Below, one piece after another: positions 14,671-23,133 of a stretch of DNA of 27,014 bases. The stretch comes from an uncultured Actinomyces sp. Its GTDB lineage: Bacteria > Actinomycetota > Actinomycetes > Actinomycetales > Actinomycetaceae. A program made the translations under genes and the position numbers. The notes under the pieces were generated by a model that saw only the letters and a program-made list of their open reading frames with translations, ran no database searches and was not told the DNA's origin. The stretch is from contig CABKMZ010000024.1 in assembly GCA_902373545.1 (NCBI GenBank), positions 1 through 27,014 on the forward strand. Reading direction: 5' to 3'. Numbering within the stretch: position 1 is the stretch's first letter; every line of letters starts with the position of its first letter.

Positions 14671-15348
14671 GTGACTACAGTTCTCCTCGTTGAAGACGAT
14701 CCGGCTATCTCCGAGCCCTTGACCCGCGCTCTGGGCAGGGAAGGGTACGACGTGCGCGCGCACGCCACGGGCGCCGAAGCTCTCGCCGACATTCGCGGCG
14801 TCGACCTGGTTGTTCTGGACCTGGGCCTGCCCGACATGGACGGCCTGGACGTGGCCCGCGAGGTCCGCGCCTCCGGCAACCGCGTGCCGATCCTGATCCT
14901 GACTGCCCGTACGGACGAGGTCGACATGGTCGTCGGCCTGGACGCGGGCGCCGACGACTACGTGACCAAGCCCTTCCGCCTCGCCGAGCTCCTCGCCCGC
15001 GTGCGCGCCCTCCTGCGCCGCCAGGTCGCCGAGCCCGCCGAGGGTGAGCTGCGCGCCCAGGACGTCCGCATGGACGTCGCCGCCCACCGCGCCTTCGTCG
15101 GCGACGTCGAGCTGAGCCTGACAGCCAAGGAGTTTGACCTGCTGCGCGTCCTGCTGCGCGAGGCCGGCTCGGTCGTCGCACGCGACACCCTCATGCGCGA
15201 GGTGTGGGGCTCCGATCCGACCGGCTCGACGAAGACCCTTGACATGCACGTGTCCTGGCTGCGCCGCAAGCTCGGCGACGACGCCACCGACCCGCACTAC
15301 ATCACGACCGTGCGCGGGATGGGCTTCCGCTTCGAGAGCGCGCGCTGA
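14671..15348 (+). CDS. OmpR/PhoB-family response regulator
   Basis: A 225-residue DNA-binding response regulator. The receiver domain (1-112) has the acidic pair E8-D9-D10, phospho-acceptor D50 in LVVLDLGLPDMDG, T78 in LILTAR and K100 in YVTKPF. The C-terminal winged helix (about 135-222) has LSLTAKEFDLLRVLL, the recognition region GSTKTLDMHVSWLRRKLG and the wing YITTVRGMGFRFE. Both halves are complete. The kinase gene follows after 23 bases, so they are a cognate pair. The signal and targets cannot be read, and I would not give it a name. The start is GTG with no Shine-Dalgarno, under a TANNNT-N6 element. Confidence 0.95.
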   Translation: MTTVLLVEDDPAISEPLTRALGREGYDVRAHATGAEALADIRGVDLVVLDLGLPDMDGLDVAREVRASGNRVPILILTARTDEVDMVVGLDAGADDYVTKPFRLAELLARVRALLRRQVAEPAEGELRAQDVRMDVAAHRAFVGDVELSLTAKEFDLLRVLLREAGSVVARDTLMREVWGSDPTGSTKTLDMHVSWLRRKLGDDATDPHYITTVRGMGFRFESAR

Positions 15349-15371
15349 TCCGTCACTAAAGGAGGGGTGCC

Positions 15372-16700
15372 ATGCGCGCACGCGCGGTGAGGATGATTGT
15401 GTCCGTCGTCGCCGTCGTGTGCGTCGTCATGGGCGTACCCGGCGCGTTTTTTGCCTCGGTAGCCATCTGGACCTCCGAGCAGAACAGCCTCGAGGTATCC
15501 GCTCAACGCGTCGTGCAGAACATCGACCGGCGCAGGGCGGCGGGGGAGAGGACCGACAAGGAATCTGTGGCTCCGCTCGTCTCCGAACAGGCCGAGGGCG
15601 GTGACCAGATCAGCTACCGCATCATGGTGCCCGGCGAAAACCTCATCACCAATGAGACGCAGCCGACCGGGCGTATCCTCTCCGCGTTCGCCGAGTCCCC
15701 CAGCGGCGTCAGCGTGCAGCTGACCTCATCGGCGTCGGTGGCGACCACTCGCATCCTGTGGGCGTGCGGCATGTTTGGGGCTGGCATGGCCGGGTCCATG
15801 CTGATCGGCTGGCTGATGGCACGCTCCCTGTCGCGTTCCCTGTCCGCTCCGCTCATCTACCTGGCCGCCCAGGCCGAGCAAATCGGCTCGGGAGGGGTAC
15901 GCGCCCGCGTGGAGCGCTCGGGCATCGAAGAGATCGACCTGGTCTCCGAGGAACTTGCGCGCACCGGCGAGCGCATGGCCGGACGACTGGCCGCGGAACG
16001 CCAGGCGGCCGCCGATGCCTCCCACCAGCTGCGCACCCCGCTCACCGCGTTGTCGATGCGACTGGAAGAGATCGAACTCATCTCCTCCGAGGAAGAGGTG
16101 CGCGCAGAAGCTCGCACCTGCCTCGAACAGGTCGAGCGCATGACGAACGTCGTCTCCGAGCTGCTGGACGTGTCCAAGCGCGAGAGTGGCGGCTCCACCG
16201 AGGCCATCCACATTCTCGAAGTCTTTAACACCGCCCGCGAGGAGTGGGAGGACCAATTCGAGGCCGCGGGACGGCCCCTCGTCTTCCTCGACGAGGCCGA
16301 GCGCCCGATCCTGGCCGACGCTGGCAAACTCGGACAGGTGCTGGCCACCCTCATCGAAAACTCCCTGCGCTACGGCGGGGGCACCACACGCGTGTGGGCG
16401 CACGCAGGCTCCTCCAAGCGCGGCGTCGTCATCGAGGTCAGCGACGAAGGGGAGGGCATCGACGAGGCCCTGGCCCCCGACATTTTCGAAAAGGGTGTGT
16501 CTGGACACGGTTCGACGGGCATCGGCCTGGCCCTTGCCCATGACCTGGCTCAGGCGATGGGTGGGCGCCTGGAGCTCAAGTCCAATACTCCTGCCGTTTT
16601 CACGATATCCGTGGCCGCGATTCCGGCGTCCCTGGACCCCGATCGTGTCATGCCCGAGGGGCCGCTCATTTCCATGGGACGCCGCTCGCGGCGCTTCTAA
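15372..16700 (+). CDS. Two-component sensor histidine kinase
   Basis: A 442-residue membrane kinase. Seen: two membrane helices (about 8-32 and 129-151) enclosing an extracellular sensor loop of roughly 95 residues, a HAMP-like linker (152-205), and the phospho-acceptor H218 in DASHQLRTPLTAL. The ATP domain follows, with N330 in LIENSLRYGG, DEGEGI (358-363) and GHGSTGIGLALA (377-388). The sensor loop is short and polar, and I recognise no ligand-binding domain. AAGGAGG precedes the ATG at 15372. A basic tail, GRRSRRF, ends the protein. It pairs with the response regulator just upstream. purK begins 21 bases downstream but has its own promoter-like element. Confidence 0.94.
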   Translation: MRARAVRMIVSVVAVVCVVMGVPGAFFASVAIWTSEQNSLEVSAQRVVQNIDRRRAAGERTDKESVAPLVSEQAEGGDQISYRIMVPGENLITNETQPTGRILSAFAESPSGVSVQLTSSASVATTRILWACGMFGAGMAGSMLIGWLMARSLSRSLSAPLIYLAAQAEQIGSGGVRARVERSGIEEIDLVSEELARTGERMAGRLAAERQAAADASHQLRTPLTALSMRLEEIELISSEEEVRAEARTCLEQVERMTNVVSELLDVSKRESGGSTEAIHILEVFNTAREEWEDQFEAAGRPLVFLDEAERPILADAGKLGQVLATLIENSLRYGGGTTRVWAHAGSSKRGVVIEVSDEGEGIDEALAPDIFEKGVSGHGSTGIGLALAHDLAQAMGGRLELKSNTPAVFTISVAAIPASLDPDRVMPEGPLISMGRRSRRF

Positions 16701-16708
16701 GAGCGGGG

Positions 16709-16721
16709 TAGATTGGGAGGC
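16709..16721 (+). promoter_or_regulatory. Possible leaderless -10 before purK
   Basis: TAGATT (16709-16714) lies seven bases before the GTG at 16722. GGGAGG in between is one base from the GTG and 13 from the ATG at 16734, so it is badly placed for either. Confidence 0.35.
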
Positions 16722-17888
16722 GTGGAACGCGATATGTTGACTCCTCCCACCGTTGCCGTCATTGGCGGCGGACAGCTGGCACGCATGATGCAGGAGAGCG
16801 CGATCGCGCTCGGTATTAATCTGCGAGCTCTCGTCGAGGCCGAGAACGGGTCCACCGGACAGGTGACCGTTGACAAAGCCGCCGGGATCCCCGCCGACCT
16901 GGACGCGGTCCGCGACCTCATCGACGGTGCAGACGTCCTCACCTTCGAACACGAGCACATTCCCGCCCAGACCATGGAAGAGGCGGGCCGCGTCGTGTCT
17001 GTCCAGCCCCCGGCCAGTGCGCTTCTGTACGCCCAGGATAAGCTGGAGATGCGTGCGCGCCTGAGCGAGATGGGTATTCCCTGCCCGGCGTGGGCGCGCG
17101 TGGCAGACGCGGCCGAGCTGGAACGCTTCGGGGCGGTCATCGGATGGCCCCTCATCGTCAAGACCCCGCGCGGCGGCTACGACGGCCACGGTGTCGCGGT
17201 CGCCCACAGCCCCGCAGACGTTGAGTCCTGGTGGGCAGGCGGCCCCCTTCTGGCCGAGGCCATGGTGCCCTTCACGGGCGAGGTCGCGGCCCTGCTGGCC
17301 CGCACGCCATCCGGCGAGATCGCATCCTGGCCCGTAGCCTCCACCGTTCAGGTGGGTGGCGTGTGCGCCGAGGTCACGGCCCCCGCCGTGGGTATCCGCC
17401 CCGAGACGGCCGCTGAGGCTCGCCGCATCGGCGAACGCATCGCCGCCGAGTTGGGCGTCACCGGCGTGCTCGCAGTCGAGATGTTTGTCGTAGGTGAGGG
17501 AGCGGACGAGCGCGTCCTCGTCAACGAGCTGGCCATGCGCCCCCACAACACGGGTCACTGGACCATCGACGGGGCCGTCACCAGCCAGTTCGAGCAGCAC
17601 CTGCGTGCCGTCTTGGACCTGCCGCTGGGCTCGACCGACCTGAAGGCCCCCGGCTCCTACTCCGTCATGGTGAACCTGCTCGGCTCGTCGCATACCCAGC
17701 CCGCGCGTGCCCTGGCCGACGCGTTTGCGGCCGGGGGGCCGGGAGCGAAGGTCCACCTCTACGGCAAGGACGTGCGCCCGGGACGCAAGCTCGGCCACGT
17801 CACCGTCGTCGACAAGGACCCCGGCCTTGCCCTGACGCGCGCACGCGCCGCCGTCGACGCCCTCAAGGGCTCTTCAGCCACCGACTAA
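16722..17888 (+). CDS. purK: N5-carboxyaminoimidazole ribonucleotide synthase PurK
   Basis: A 388-residue ATP-grasp enzyme of purine synthesis that uses ATP and bicarbonate to carboxylate AIR on N5. Seen: the N-terminal GGGQLARMM (15-23), [32 protein letters not shown], the ATP-grasp lysine in [16 protein letters not shown], and [18 protein letters not shown], followed by the C-terminal PurK domain with MVNLLG and [17 protein letters not shown]. It is complete. The start is uncertain among TTG 16713, GTG 16722 and ATG 16734; I prefer 16722 because TAGATT lies seven bases before it. purE follows after 67 bases, and the product feeds PurE directly. Confidence 0.95.
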   Translation: MERDMLTPPTVAVIGGGQLARMMQESAIALGINLRALVEAENGSTGQVTVDKAAGIPADLDAVRDLIDGADVLTFEHEHIPAQTMEEAGRVVSVQPPASALLYAQDKLEMRARLSEMGIPCPAWARVADAAELERFGAVIGWPLIVKTPRGGYDGHGVAVAHSPADVESWWAGGPLLAEAMVPFTGEVAALLARTPSGEIASWPVASTVQVGGVCAEVTAPAVGIRPETAAEARRIGERIAAELGVTGVLAVEMFVVGEGADERVLVNELAMRPHNTGHWTIDGAVTSQFEQHLRAVLDLPLGSTDLKAPGSYSVMVNLLGSSHTQPARALADAFAAGGPGAKVHLYGKDVRPGRKLGHVTVVDKDPGLALTRARAAVDALKGSSATD

Positions 17889-17955
17889 CCCACCACCGTG
17901 CGCGGTCGAGCGGCCAGGCCGCCCCGGCCTCGTCCATCTCCCGAAAGGACACGTC

Positions 17956-18510
17956 ATGACCACCGACCTCGACATCCAGCTCACGGCCACCGGACGCGCC
18001 CCACTCGTCGGCGTCGTCATGGGATCGGACTCGGACTGGCCGACCATGGAACCCGCCGTCGCCGCCCTGGCCGAGTTCGACATCGCCTGCGAGGTCGGCG
18101 TCGTCTCCGCCCACCGCATGCCCGAGGACATGGTCGCCTACGGCAGGAGCGCCTCGGAGCGCGGCCTGCGCGTCATCATCGCCGGAGCGGGCGGTGCCGC
18201 CCACCTGCCCGGCATGCTCGCCGCCCTCACCGAGCTGCCCGTTATCGGCGTGCCCGTTCCCCTCAAGCACCTCGACGGCGTCGACTCCTTGCACTCCATC
18301 GTCCAGATGCCCGCCGGCGTGCCTGTCGCGACCGTCTCGATCGCCGGTGCCCGCAACGCCGGCCTGCTCGCCGCACGGATCCTCGGAGCAGGCGAGGGAG
18401 CGCGCGCGGAGGGCCTGCGCGCCTTAATGCGCGACTTCCAGCAGAGCCTGCGTGACGTGGCCAGCGCAAAGGGGGCTGTCCTCGCCCATCGCGTCGCCGA
18501 GGACTACTGA
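17956..18510 (+). CDS. purE: N5-CAIR mutase PurE (class I)
   Basis: A 184-residue enzyme that moves the carboxyl group of N5-CAIR to C4 to give CAIR. Seen: GSDSDWPTM (23-31), [11 protein letters not shown] with the catalytic His in SAHR (51-54) and [15 protein letters not shown] (76-90). [33 protein letters not shown] follows in several class I blocks. Class I is consistent with the adjacent purK. There is an N-terminal extension of about 15 residues. AAAGGAC precedes the ATG at 17956. The 67-base gap after purK holds a GC-rich imperfect hairpin containing CCCCGGCCTCGTCC, but no clear terminator. Confidence 0.96.
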   Translation: MTTDLDIQLTATGRAPLVGVVMGSDSDWPTMEPAVAALAEFDIACEVGVVSAHRMPEDMVAYGRSASERGLRVIIAGAGGAAHLPGMLAALTELPVIGVPVPLKHLDGVDSLHSIVQMPAGVPVATVSIAGARNAGLLAARILGAGEGARAEGLRALMRDFQQSLRDVASAKGAVLAHRVAEDY

Positions 18511-18559
18511 CAACCAACCACAAGCTGCGTGCGGGTGGGCGCGGGGGCTGTGCCCGTCG

Positions 18560-18571
18560 TATCCTGAACCC
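18560..18571 (+). promoter_or_regulatory. Leaderless-type -10 before galE
   Basis: TATCCT (18560-18565) is followed by six bases (GAACCC) and the ATG at 18572. No Shine-Dalgarno is visible and no good -35. Confidence 0.55.
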
Positions 18572-19567
18572 ATGAGCATTCTCGTTTGTGGCGGCGCCGG
18601 CTACATCGGCGCCCATGTTGTCCGCCTCCTGCGTCAGCGCGGGGATCGCGTCGTCGTCGTCGACGACCTGTCCACCTCGAACGCCGCCCGAGTCGGGGAT
18701 ACGCCCCTGGTTCGCCTCGACGTCGCCACGGACGAAGCGCGATCGACCCTGTCCAACCTCATGATGGACGAGGACGTCACGGCCGTCATCCACTTCTCCG
18801 CCCGCAAGCAGGTCGGCGAGTCCGTCAAGCGTCCCACCTGGTACTACCAGCAGAACATCGGCGGCATGGCAAACGTCCTGGCCGCCATGGAGGACGCCGG
18901 CGTCGACCAGATGATCTTCTCGTCCTCGGCCGCCGTCTACGGCATGCCCAACGCCGAAATCGTCACCGAGGACATGGCCGGTCGCCCCATCAACCCCTAC
19001 GGCGAGACCAAGCTGATCGGCGAGTGGATGATGGCCGACTGTGAGCGTGCCTGGGACCTGAAGTGGATCGGCCTGCGCTACTTCAACGTCGCCGGCGCCG
19101 GATGGACCGACCTGGCCGACCCCGCCATCATGAACCTGATCCCCATGGTCCTCGACCGCCTCGAGCGCGGGGAGAGCGCTAAGATCTTCGGCGCCGACTA
19201 CGACACCCCCGACGGCACGTGCGTGCGCGACTACATCCACGTCCTGGACCTGGCCGAGGCCCACATCGCCGCCCTCGACGTCCTGGCCGAAGGCCGCCAG
19301 CCCGACCACCACACGTACAACGTGGGCACCGGCCTGGGCACCTCCGTCCAGGAGATCATCGACGGCCTGCGCCGCGTCATCGGCTGGGACTTCCCCGTCG
19401 AGGTCCTCGAGCGCCGCGCCGGCGACCCGCCCAAGCTCATCGGCGATCCTCTCTCCATCGGCGTCGACCTGGGCTGGAAGGCCAACAACGGCCTCGACGA
19501 GATCCTGACCTCCGCCTGGGAAGGCTGGCAGGCGGGCCCGCGACCCATCACGGTGCCCGGCGCCTGA
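18572..19567 (+). CDS. galE: UDP-glucose 4-epimerase GalE
   Basis: A 331-residue extended short-chain dehydrogenase that interconverts UDP-glucose and UDP-galactose with bound NAD. Seen: the Rossmann motif GGAGYIG (7-13), DDLSTSN (31-37), HFSARKQVGESV, SSSAAVYG (117-124), and the catalytic YGETK (Y143, K147). LRYFNVAGA, VRDYIHVLDLAEAH and NVGTGLGTSVQEII complete the usual GalE order. The length fits. It could act on UDP-GlcNAc as well. An in-frame extension back to 18452 has no ribosome site and overlaps purE. It converges on the LCP operon, and its product galactose donor would suit the surface polymer made there. Confidence 0.95.
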   Translation: MSILVCGGAGYIGAHVVRLLRQRGDRVVVVDDLSTSNAARVGDTPLVRLDVATDEARSTLSNLMMDEDVTAVIHFSARKQVGESVKRPTWYYQQNIGGMANVLAAMEDAGVDQMIFSSSAAVYGMPNAEIVTEDMAGRPINPYGETKLIGEWMMADCERAWDLKWIGLRYFNVAGAGWTDLADPAIMNLIPMVLDRLERGESAKIFGADYDTPDGTCVRDYIHVLDLAEAHIAALDVLAEGRQPDHHTYNVGTGLGTSVQEIIDGLRRVIGWDFPVEVLERRAGDPPKLIGDPLSIGVDLGWKANNGLDEILTSAWEGWQAGPRPITVPGA

Positions 19568-19592
19568 CGGCCTTTTCTCCGCCTGACAAAGC

Positions 19593-19629
19593 CCCGGCCT
19601 CGTCCCTTCAGTGAGGGAACGAGGCCGGG
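19593..19629. terminator. Bidirectional hairpin between galE and the LCP operon
   Basis: CCCGGCCTCGT (19593-19603) pairs perfectly with ACGAGGCCGGG (19619-19629). CCCT/AGGG extends the stem past one bulged A around a six-base loop. It is the longest of the three related stems. Confidence 0.8.
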
Positions 19630-19668
19630 ATCCTTATGTGCTCGCATGCCCGCGAGGCTGGGGCGGGC

Positions 19669-21348
19669 TCAGCCGACCTGGTTGAGGTCGGAGGATGTCA
19701 GCTTGCCGGTGCGCAGCTTCTCGAAGAAGTCGGGAGCAGTCTCGTCGCGCAGCAGGACCGCGGAGGCGCCCGCGCTGGTCGTGTAGTCCAGGGACTCAAT
19801 CGGGGGCACGCCCATCAGCTCCTCGGAGGACGCGCTGCGCAGCGCGAGCACGAGCGAACCGACCGTGAAAATCGACGAATCCTCATCGACCGTGAAGGAC
19901 TTGGAACCTGCGCGCTCCACCTTCAGGGTCCTGGCCGGATTAATCAGGGTCGCGGGCGATGCCGCCGCGGAGACCACCTTGGAGATTACCTGACGCTGAC
20001 GCTTCGTGCGGCCGATGTCGCCCTCCGGGTCCTGGTAACGCATGCGGGAGAACTGCAGGGCGGTCGTGCCGTCAACCGTATGGCAACCGGCGGTCCAGTT
20101 CAGGCCAGAGTACTCGTCGTTCGCGTCGTGGTCGTAGCACAGCTCCACGCCGCCGACCGCGTCCACCATGTCGGGTACCGCGCCCATGCCGATCTGGACG
20201 AAGTGATCGACGGTCAGGCCCGTCAGCTTCTCCACGGTCTCAACCAGCAGCTGCGGGCCGCCGTACGCGTAGGAGGCGTTGATCTTGTCCCAGCCCACGC
20301 CGGGAATCTCCGCGTAGGTGTCACGGGGGATCGACAGGGCGACGGCCTGGCCGTTAGGCGCGACGTTGACCAGCATGATCGAGTCGGCGCGCTCGGAGCC
20401 TTCAAAGCCGTCCTGCACCGCACCGTCCGCGCGCGAGTCCGAACCCGCCAGCAGGTACGTGGTGCCGGGTGTGTCTGCGCTGCCCGTCAGGGCGCTCACG
20501 CGACCGATGTTCGAGTTGGCGTCCCACACGAGGAAGCCACCCCATGCGAGGATGAGAACCAGCAGGAGAGACAGGGTCTTGAGGACCAGGTGACGACGGC
20601 GCTTGCGGCGAGGCCGCGGGGCCGTCGAAGGAGCGGAGGGCTGCGGCGCGCGCGTCGGTGGTGTGCTAGGCGCGCTCCTGTTGACAGTGACCTGATGTCC
20701 GCTCGAGCCCGAACCGGGCGCAAAGCTGGGCGCTGCGGAGGTGGGCTGACCCGAACCGGGCGCAAAGCTCGGCGCTGCGGAGGTGGGCTGACCCGAACCG
20801 GGCGCGTAGCTGGGCGCTGCGGAGGTGGGCTGACCCGAACCGGGCGCGTAGCTGCGAGGCGCGCCGGTGCGGCCACCGGCGGTGGGAGCAGAGCCGGGGG
20901 CGAAAGATGGGGGATTCGGAGCCACCGTGGTCTCGTCGAGGGAGGCGGCGGGACCCGGCGCGACCGTCGTCTGATCACGGGCGGAGTCCGGGCTCGGCGC
21001 GATGCTTGTCCGCTCGGGCGAGGACGACGGAGCGGGGACCTGGGGTGAGCGAGGCGAACGCACGGACTTACGCGGCGCGGACCCCGGGGCGAAAGACGGA
21101 GGAGGGACCGGCGCGGAGCGCCGCGGGAACAACGACGACGGATCGCGCTGGGGCTGATCCAGGGTGGGTGGCATCAGCGGGCGCGAGGAGTCGGCGCCGT
21201 CCTCAGAAATTCTCCACATCTGGGGAGCGATCGCCTCGGGGGGAGGAACGGGCGCGCCGGACGGAGCCTCCTGTCCGACGACGTGCACGTCATCGGAGCC
21301 GGGGCGGCGTCGTTTCGGGTTGGGTTGGAATGAGGGAGGAGTGCTCAT
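19669..21348 (-). CDS. LCP-family wall polymer ligase with repetitive cytoplasmic tail
   Basis: A 559-residue LytR-CpsA-Psr protein, expected to transfer a lipid-linked glycopolymer to peptidoglycan outside the membrane. Residues 1-253 are a Pro/Ser/Thr-rich cytoplasmic region with SFAPGS/SYAPGS repeats (three full 14-residue copies at about 166-207) and DQTTVAP, DETTVAP and ERTSIAP. A basic RPRRKRRR precedes the membrane helix (about 254-275). The LCP domain has LLAGSDSRAD, RADSIMLV, SIPRDTYAEIPG with the catalytic Arg, KINASYAYGGP and LQFSRMRYQDPEGDIGRTKR. The start ATG overlaps the previous LCP gene's stop by four bases (ATGA). The region before the helix is far longer than in a minimal LCP protein. 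It is the last gene of the operon. Confidence 0.93.
   Translation of the reverse strand: MSTPPSFQPNPKRRRPGSDDVHVVGQEAPSGAPVPPPEAIAPQMWRISEDGADSSRPLMPPTLDQPQRDPSSLFPRRSAPVPPPSFAPGSAPRKSVRSPRSPQVPAPSSSPERTSIAPSPDSARDQTTVAPGPAASLDETTVAPNPPSFAPGSAPTAGGRTGAPRSYAPGSGQPTSAAPSYAPGSGQPTSAAPSFAPGSGQPTSAAPSFAPGSGSSGHQVTVNRSAPSTPPTRAPQPSAPSTAPRPRRKRRRHLVLKTLSLLLVLILAWGGFLVWDANSNIGRVSALTGSADTPGTTYLLAGSDSRADGAVQDGFEGSERADSIMLVNVAPNGQAVALSIPRDTYAEIPGVGWDKINASYAYGGPQLLVETVEKLTGLTVDHFVQIGMGAVPDMVDAVGGVELCYDHDANDEYSGLNWTAGCHTVDGTTALQFSRMRYQDPEGDIGRTKRQRQVISKVVSAAASPATLINPARTLKVERAGSKSFTVDEDSSIFTVGSLVLALRSASSEELMGVPPIESLDYTTSAGASAVLLRDETAPDFFEKLRTGKLTSSDLNQVG
20711..20853 (-). repeat. 42-bp tandem repeat in the LCP gene
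   Basis: Three full 42-base copies start at 20711, 20753 and 20795, with a partial copy from 20837. They encode S(F/Y)APGSGQPTSAAP. The copies differ at only a few bases, so copy number may vary between strains. Confidence 0.9.
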
Positions 21349-22670
21349 TTGTCCTTCGGCGGGCAGATAGCGGCGTTCTTCTGGGCGGCAGCCTCGTTGG
21401 CCGCGTTGTTCTCAACGGAAGCGGACTGCGCGGTGTTATCCGTCGTGCTCTGAGCGGAGTCTTCGCTCGGGTCCACGGAAGGCGTCGCCGAGGGCGTGGG
21501 CGAGGGGGTGGCCTTGGCGGCCGTCGGGTCGGGGACGACCAGCTGCGCGCCGTTACCGTCGGTGTAGGCCGTGCCCACGGGAAGGGCCTGGTCCTTCTTG
21601 AGCGCGTTCCACACGTTCGTGGCCATCGGCTCCGAGGGCACGCGGCGGTTAGGATCCCAGTCGGGCTCCGCCACCGGCAGCGTCACGAACTGCATGTTCG
21701 CGCGGTCTGTCTTGGACAAGACGTTGAGGAGCAGGGACGTGTCCGAGCTGGCGTCACCCAGGTTCTGGGACACGTTCACGGCCTGGATCGCGGCCTGCAG
21801 GAAGGTCAGGAGGGCGCCGGAGTCCGTCACGTAGTCCTTGGCTTGGAGCTCGCGCAGCATAGCGGAAATTAGCTGCTGCTGGCGGCCGATGCGCGAAATG
21901 TCGGAGCCGTCGCCCTGGGCCTTGCGCGAGCGCATGTAGGCCAGCGACTGGGTTCCGTCCAGCTTCCAGCAACCCGCGTCGATGAAGAGACGGGCGGACT
22001 CGTCGTCGATGCGCTCGGGGATGTTGAACCAGATGCCGCCCAGAGCGTCGATCATGTTGATGAAGCCCGCGAAGTTAACGACCATAAACGCATCGATCGT
22101 CATGTTCGACATCTTCTCGACGGTCGACTTCACGCACGCGATACCGGGGGCGATATCCAGGTCGGTGTTGCCACCGTCGGCGCCATAGAACATGGCGTTG
22201 TTGAACATCTCGTTTTCGACCGGATCGCTGGTGGATCCGTCGCGTTGCTTGCACGCGGGAATATCGACGAGGGTGTCGCGTGGAATGGACAGGACCTGGA
22301 CACGCGAACGGTCTGCACTGACGTGAATCACCATCGTCGAGTCGTTGCGCAGGCCGGGGACCTCGTCCTCGTCACCCGCTCCGATATCGCCGGAGGCACC
22401 GTTTCGCGAGTCCGTGCCGACAACGAGGATGTTGACGGCGCGTCCCTCGAAGGAGTCCGGGGTCGCCTTGCTCTGATCGCCCGACACGTAGGCGTTGATG
22501 TCGACGACGCGGTTGGCGAACTGGGTGCTCAGGCGCAGGTAGAGGAACCCTGCTGTCGAGGTGACGAAAAGGACACCTGCCATCAGAATGGCAAGTGTGC
22601 TGCGCAGGAGGCCAAACCGTCCGAAGTTAACAGCCGAGTGCTGGATCGGTCGCAGATTCACGTAACTCAT
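21345..22670 (-). CDS. LCP-family wall polymer ligase (LytR-CpsA-Psr)
   Basis: A 441-residue LCP protein, second ligase of the operon. Seen: a short cytoplasmic lead, a membrane helix (about 24-45), then the LCP domain with ILVVGTDSRNG (81-91), NDSTMVIHV, VLSIPRDTLVDIPAC (126-140) with the phosphate-binding Arg, NMIDALGGIWFNIP and YMRSRKAQGDGSDISRIGRQ. A Pro/Ser/Thr-rich tail ends in AAICPPKDK. The ATG at 22670 lies inside the end of the DUF2304 gene (44-base overlap). No Shine-Dalgarno is clear, but TATGGT (22684-22679) is eight bases upstream with CCGACA 17 bases further, so it may also have its own promoter. An ATG at 22583 would avoid the overlap but cut into the helix. Confidence 0.92.
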   Translation of the reverse strand: MSYVNLRPIQHSAVNFGRFGLLRSTLAILMAGVLFVTSTAGFLYLRLSTQFANRVVDINAYVSGDQSKATPDSFEGRAVNILVVGTDSRNGASGDIGAGDEDEVPGLRNDSTMVIHVSADRSRVQVLSIPRDTLVDIPACKQRDGSTSDPVENEMFNNAMFYGADGGNTDLDIAPGIACVKSTVEKMSNMTIDAFMVVNFAGFINMIDALGGIWFNIPERIDDESARLFIDAGCWKLDGTQSLAYMRSRKAQGDGSDISRIGRQQQLISAMLRELQAKDYVTDSGALLTFLQAAIQAVNVSQNLGDASSDTSLLLNVLSKTDRANMQFVTLPVAEPDWDPNRRVPSEPMATNVWNALKKDQALPVGTAYTDGNGAQLVVPDPTAAKATPSPTPSATPSVDPSEDSAQSTTDNTAQSASVENNAANEAAAQKNAAICPPKDK

Positions 22671-23133
22671 CACTTGTAACCATATCGTTATCGGACGTAT
22701 TTGTCGGGGAATGTCGCCGGGAAGCGGCGTGTTCCACTTCCAACTGAGCGCCGCCATCCCGGACTGAGTCGCCGGGAGAATCCGGCACGTTCTCAGGGGA
22801 AAGCACCCGTGATAGGGCAATCGTCCGCGCGAGCAAAGCCATGCGAGCCTCCATGCGCGCCTCTCTCCGGTAGGAGGTTACCATCTGCGCGATGAGTGCG
22901 ACGACGAGGCCGTAGACAATCAGGTTGACCCCCCGATCGACACCGATGGCGTGAGCTGCCCGGTTCGCCAGGGAGGGCACCAAGATGGCGACGAATGCGG
23001 CGGCGACGAGCATGCCGATGCCGATGCGCCGCAACGCGAGGGAGGAAGCAGAAGAGACGGGGCGGACCAGCCACCAGGCGGTTGCGCCCAGGGCGGCCAA
23101 CAGCAGGACGCGGATAGCCAGGTATGTGCTCAT
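22627..23133 (-). CDS. DUF2304 small membrane protein, partner of the GT2
   Basis: A 168-residue protein with three predicted membrane helices (about 4-23, 34-56, 69-88) and a hydrophilic tail. IGVDRGVNLIVYGLVVAL is the recognisable DUF2304 core. Members of this family sit beside GT2 lipid-sugar synthases; in Streptococcus, GacJ of this type stimulates GacI, which makes undecaprenyl-phosphate-GlcNAc. By analogy this protein should activate or anchor the GT2 encoded just upstream. The start ATG overlaps the GT2 stop by four bases (ATGA) and follows GGGGGGA. The cytoplasmic tail of about 75 residues is longer than that of GacJ as I remember it (about 113 residues in total). Confidence 0.85.
   Translation of the reverse strand: MSTYLAIRVLLLAALGATAWWLVRPVSSASSLALRRIGIGMLVAAAFVAILVPSLANRAAHAIGVDRGVNLIVYGLVVALIAQMVTSYRREARMEARMALLARTIALSRVLSPENVPDSPGDSVRDGGAQLEVEHAASRRHSPTNTSDNDMVTSDELRESATDPALGC

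Noticed and set aside
15726..17798. 690-codon minus-strand open frame across the histidine kinase and purK
   Set aside because: It spans two conserved genes and has no recognisable domain, ribosome site or sensible composition.
20711..20853. Evenly spaced 42-base repeats as a CRISPR array
   Set aside because: The units are contiguous without spacers, keep a reading frame and encode a Pro/Ser repeat.
19636..21048. 470-codon plus-strand open frame opposite the LCP ligase
   Set aside because: The repeated GLTRTGR-like units are the antisense of the SYAPGS repeats of the LCP gene.
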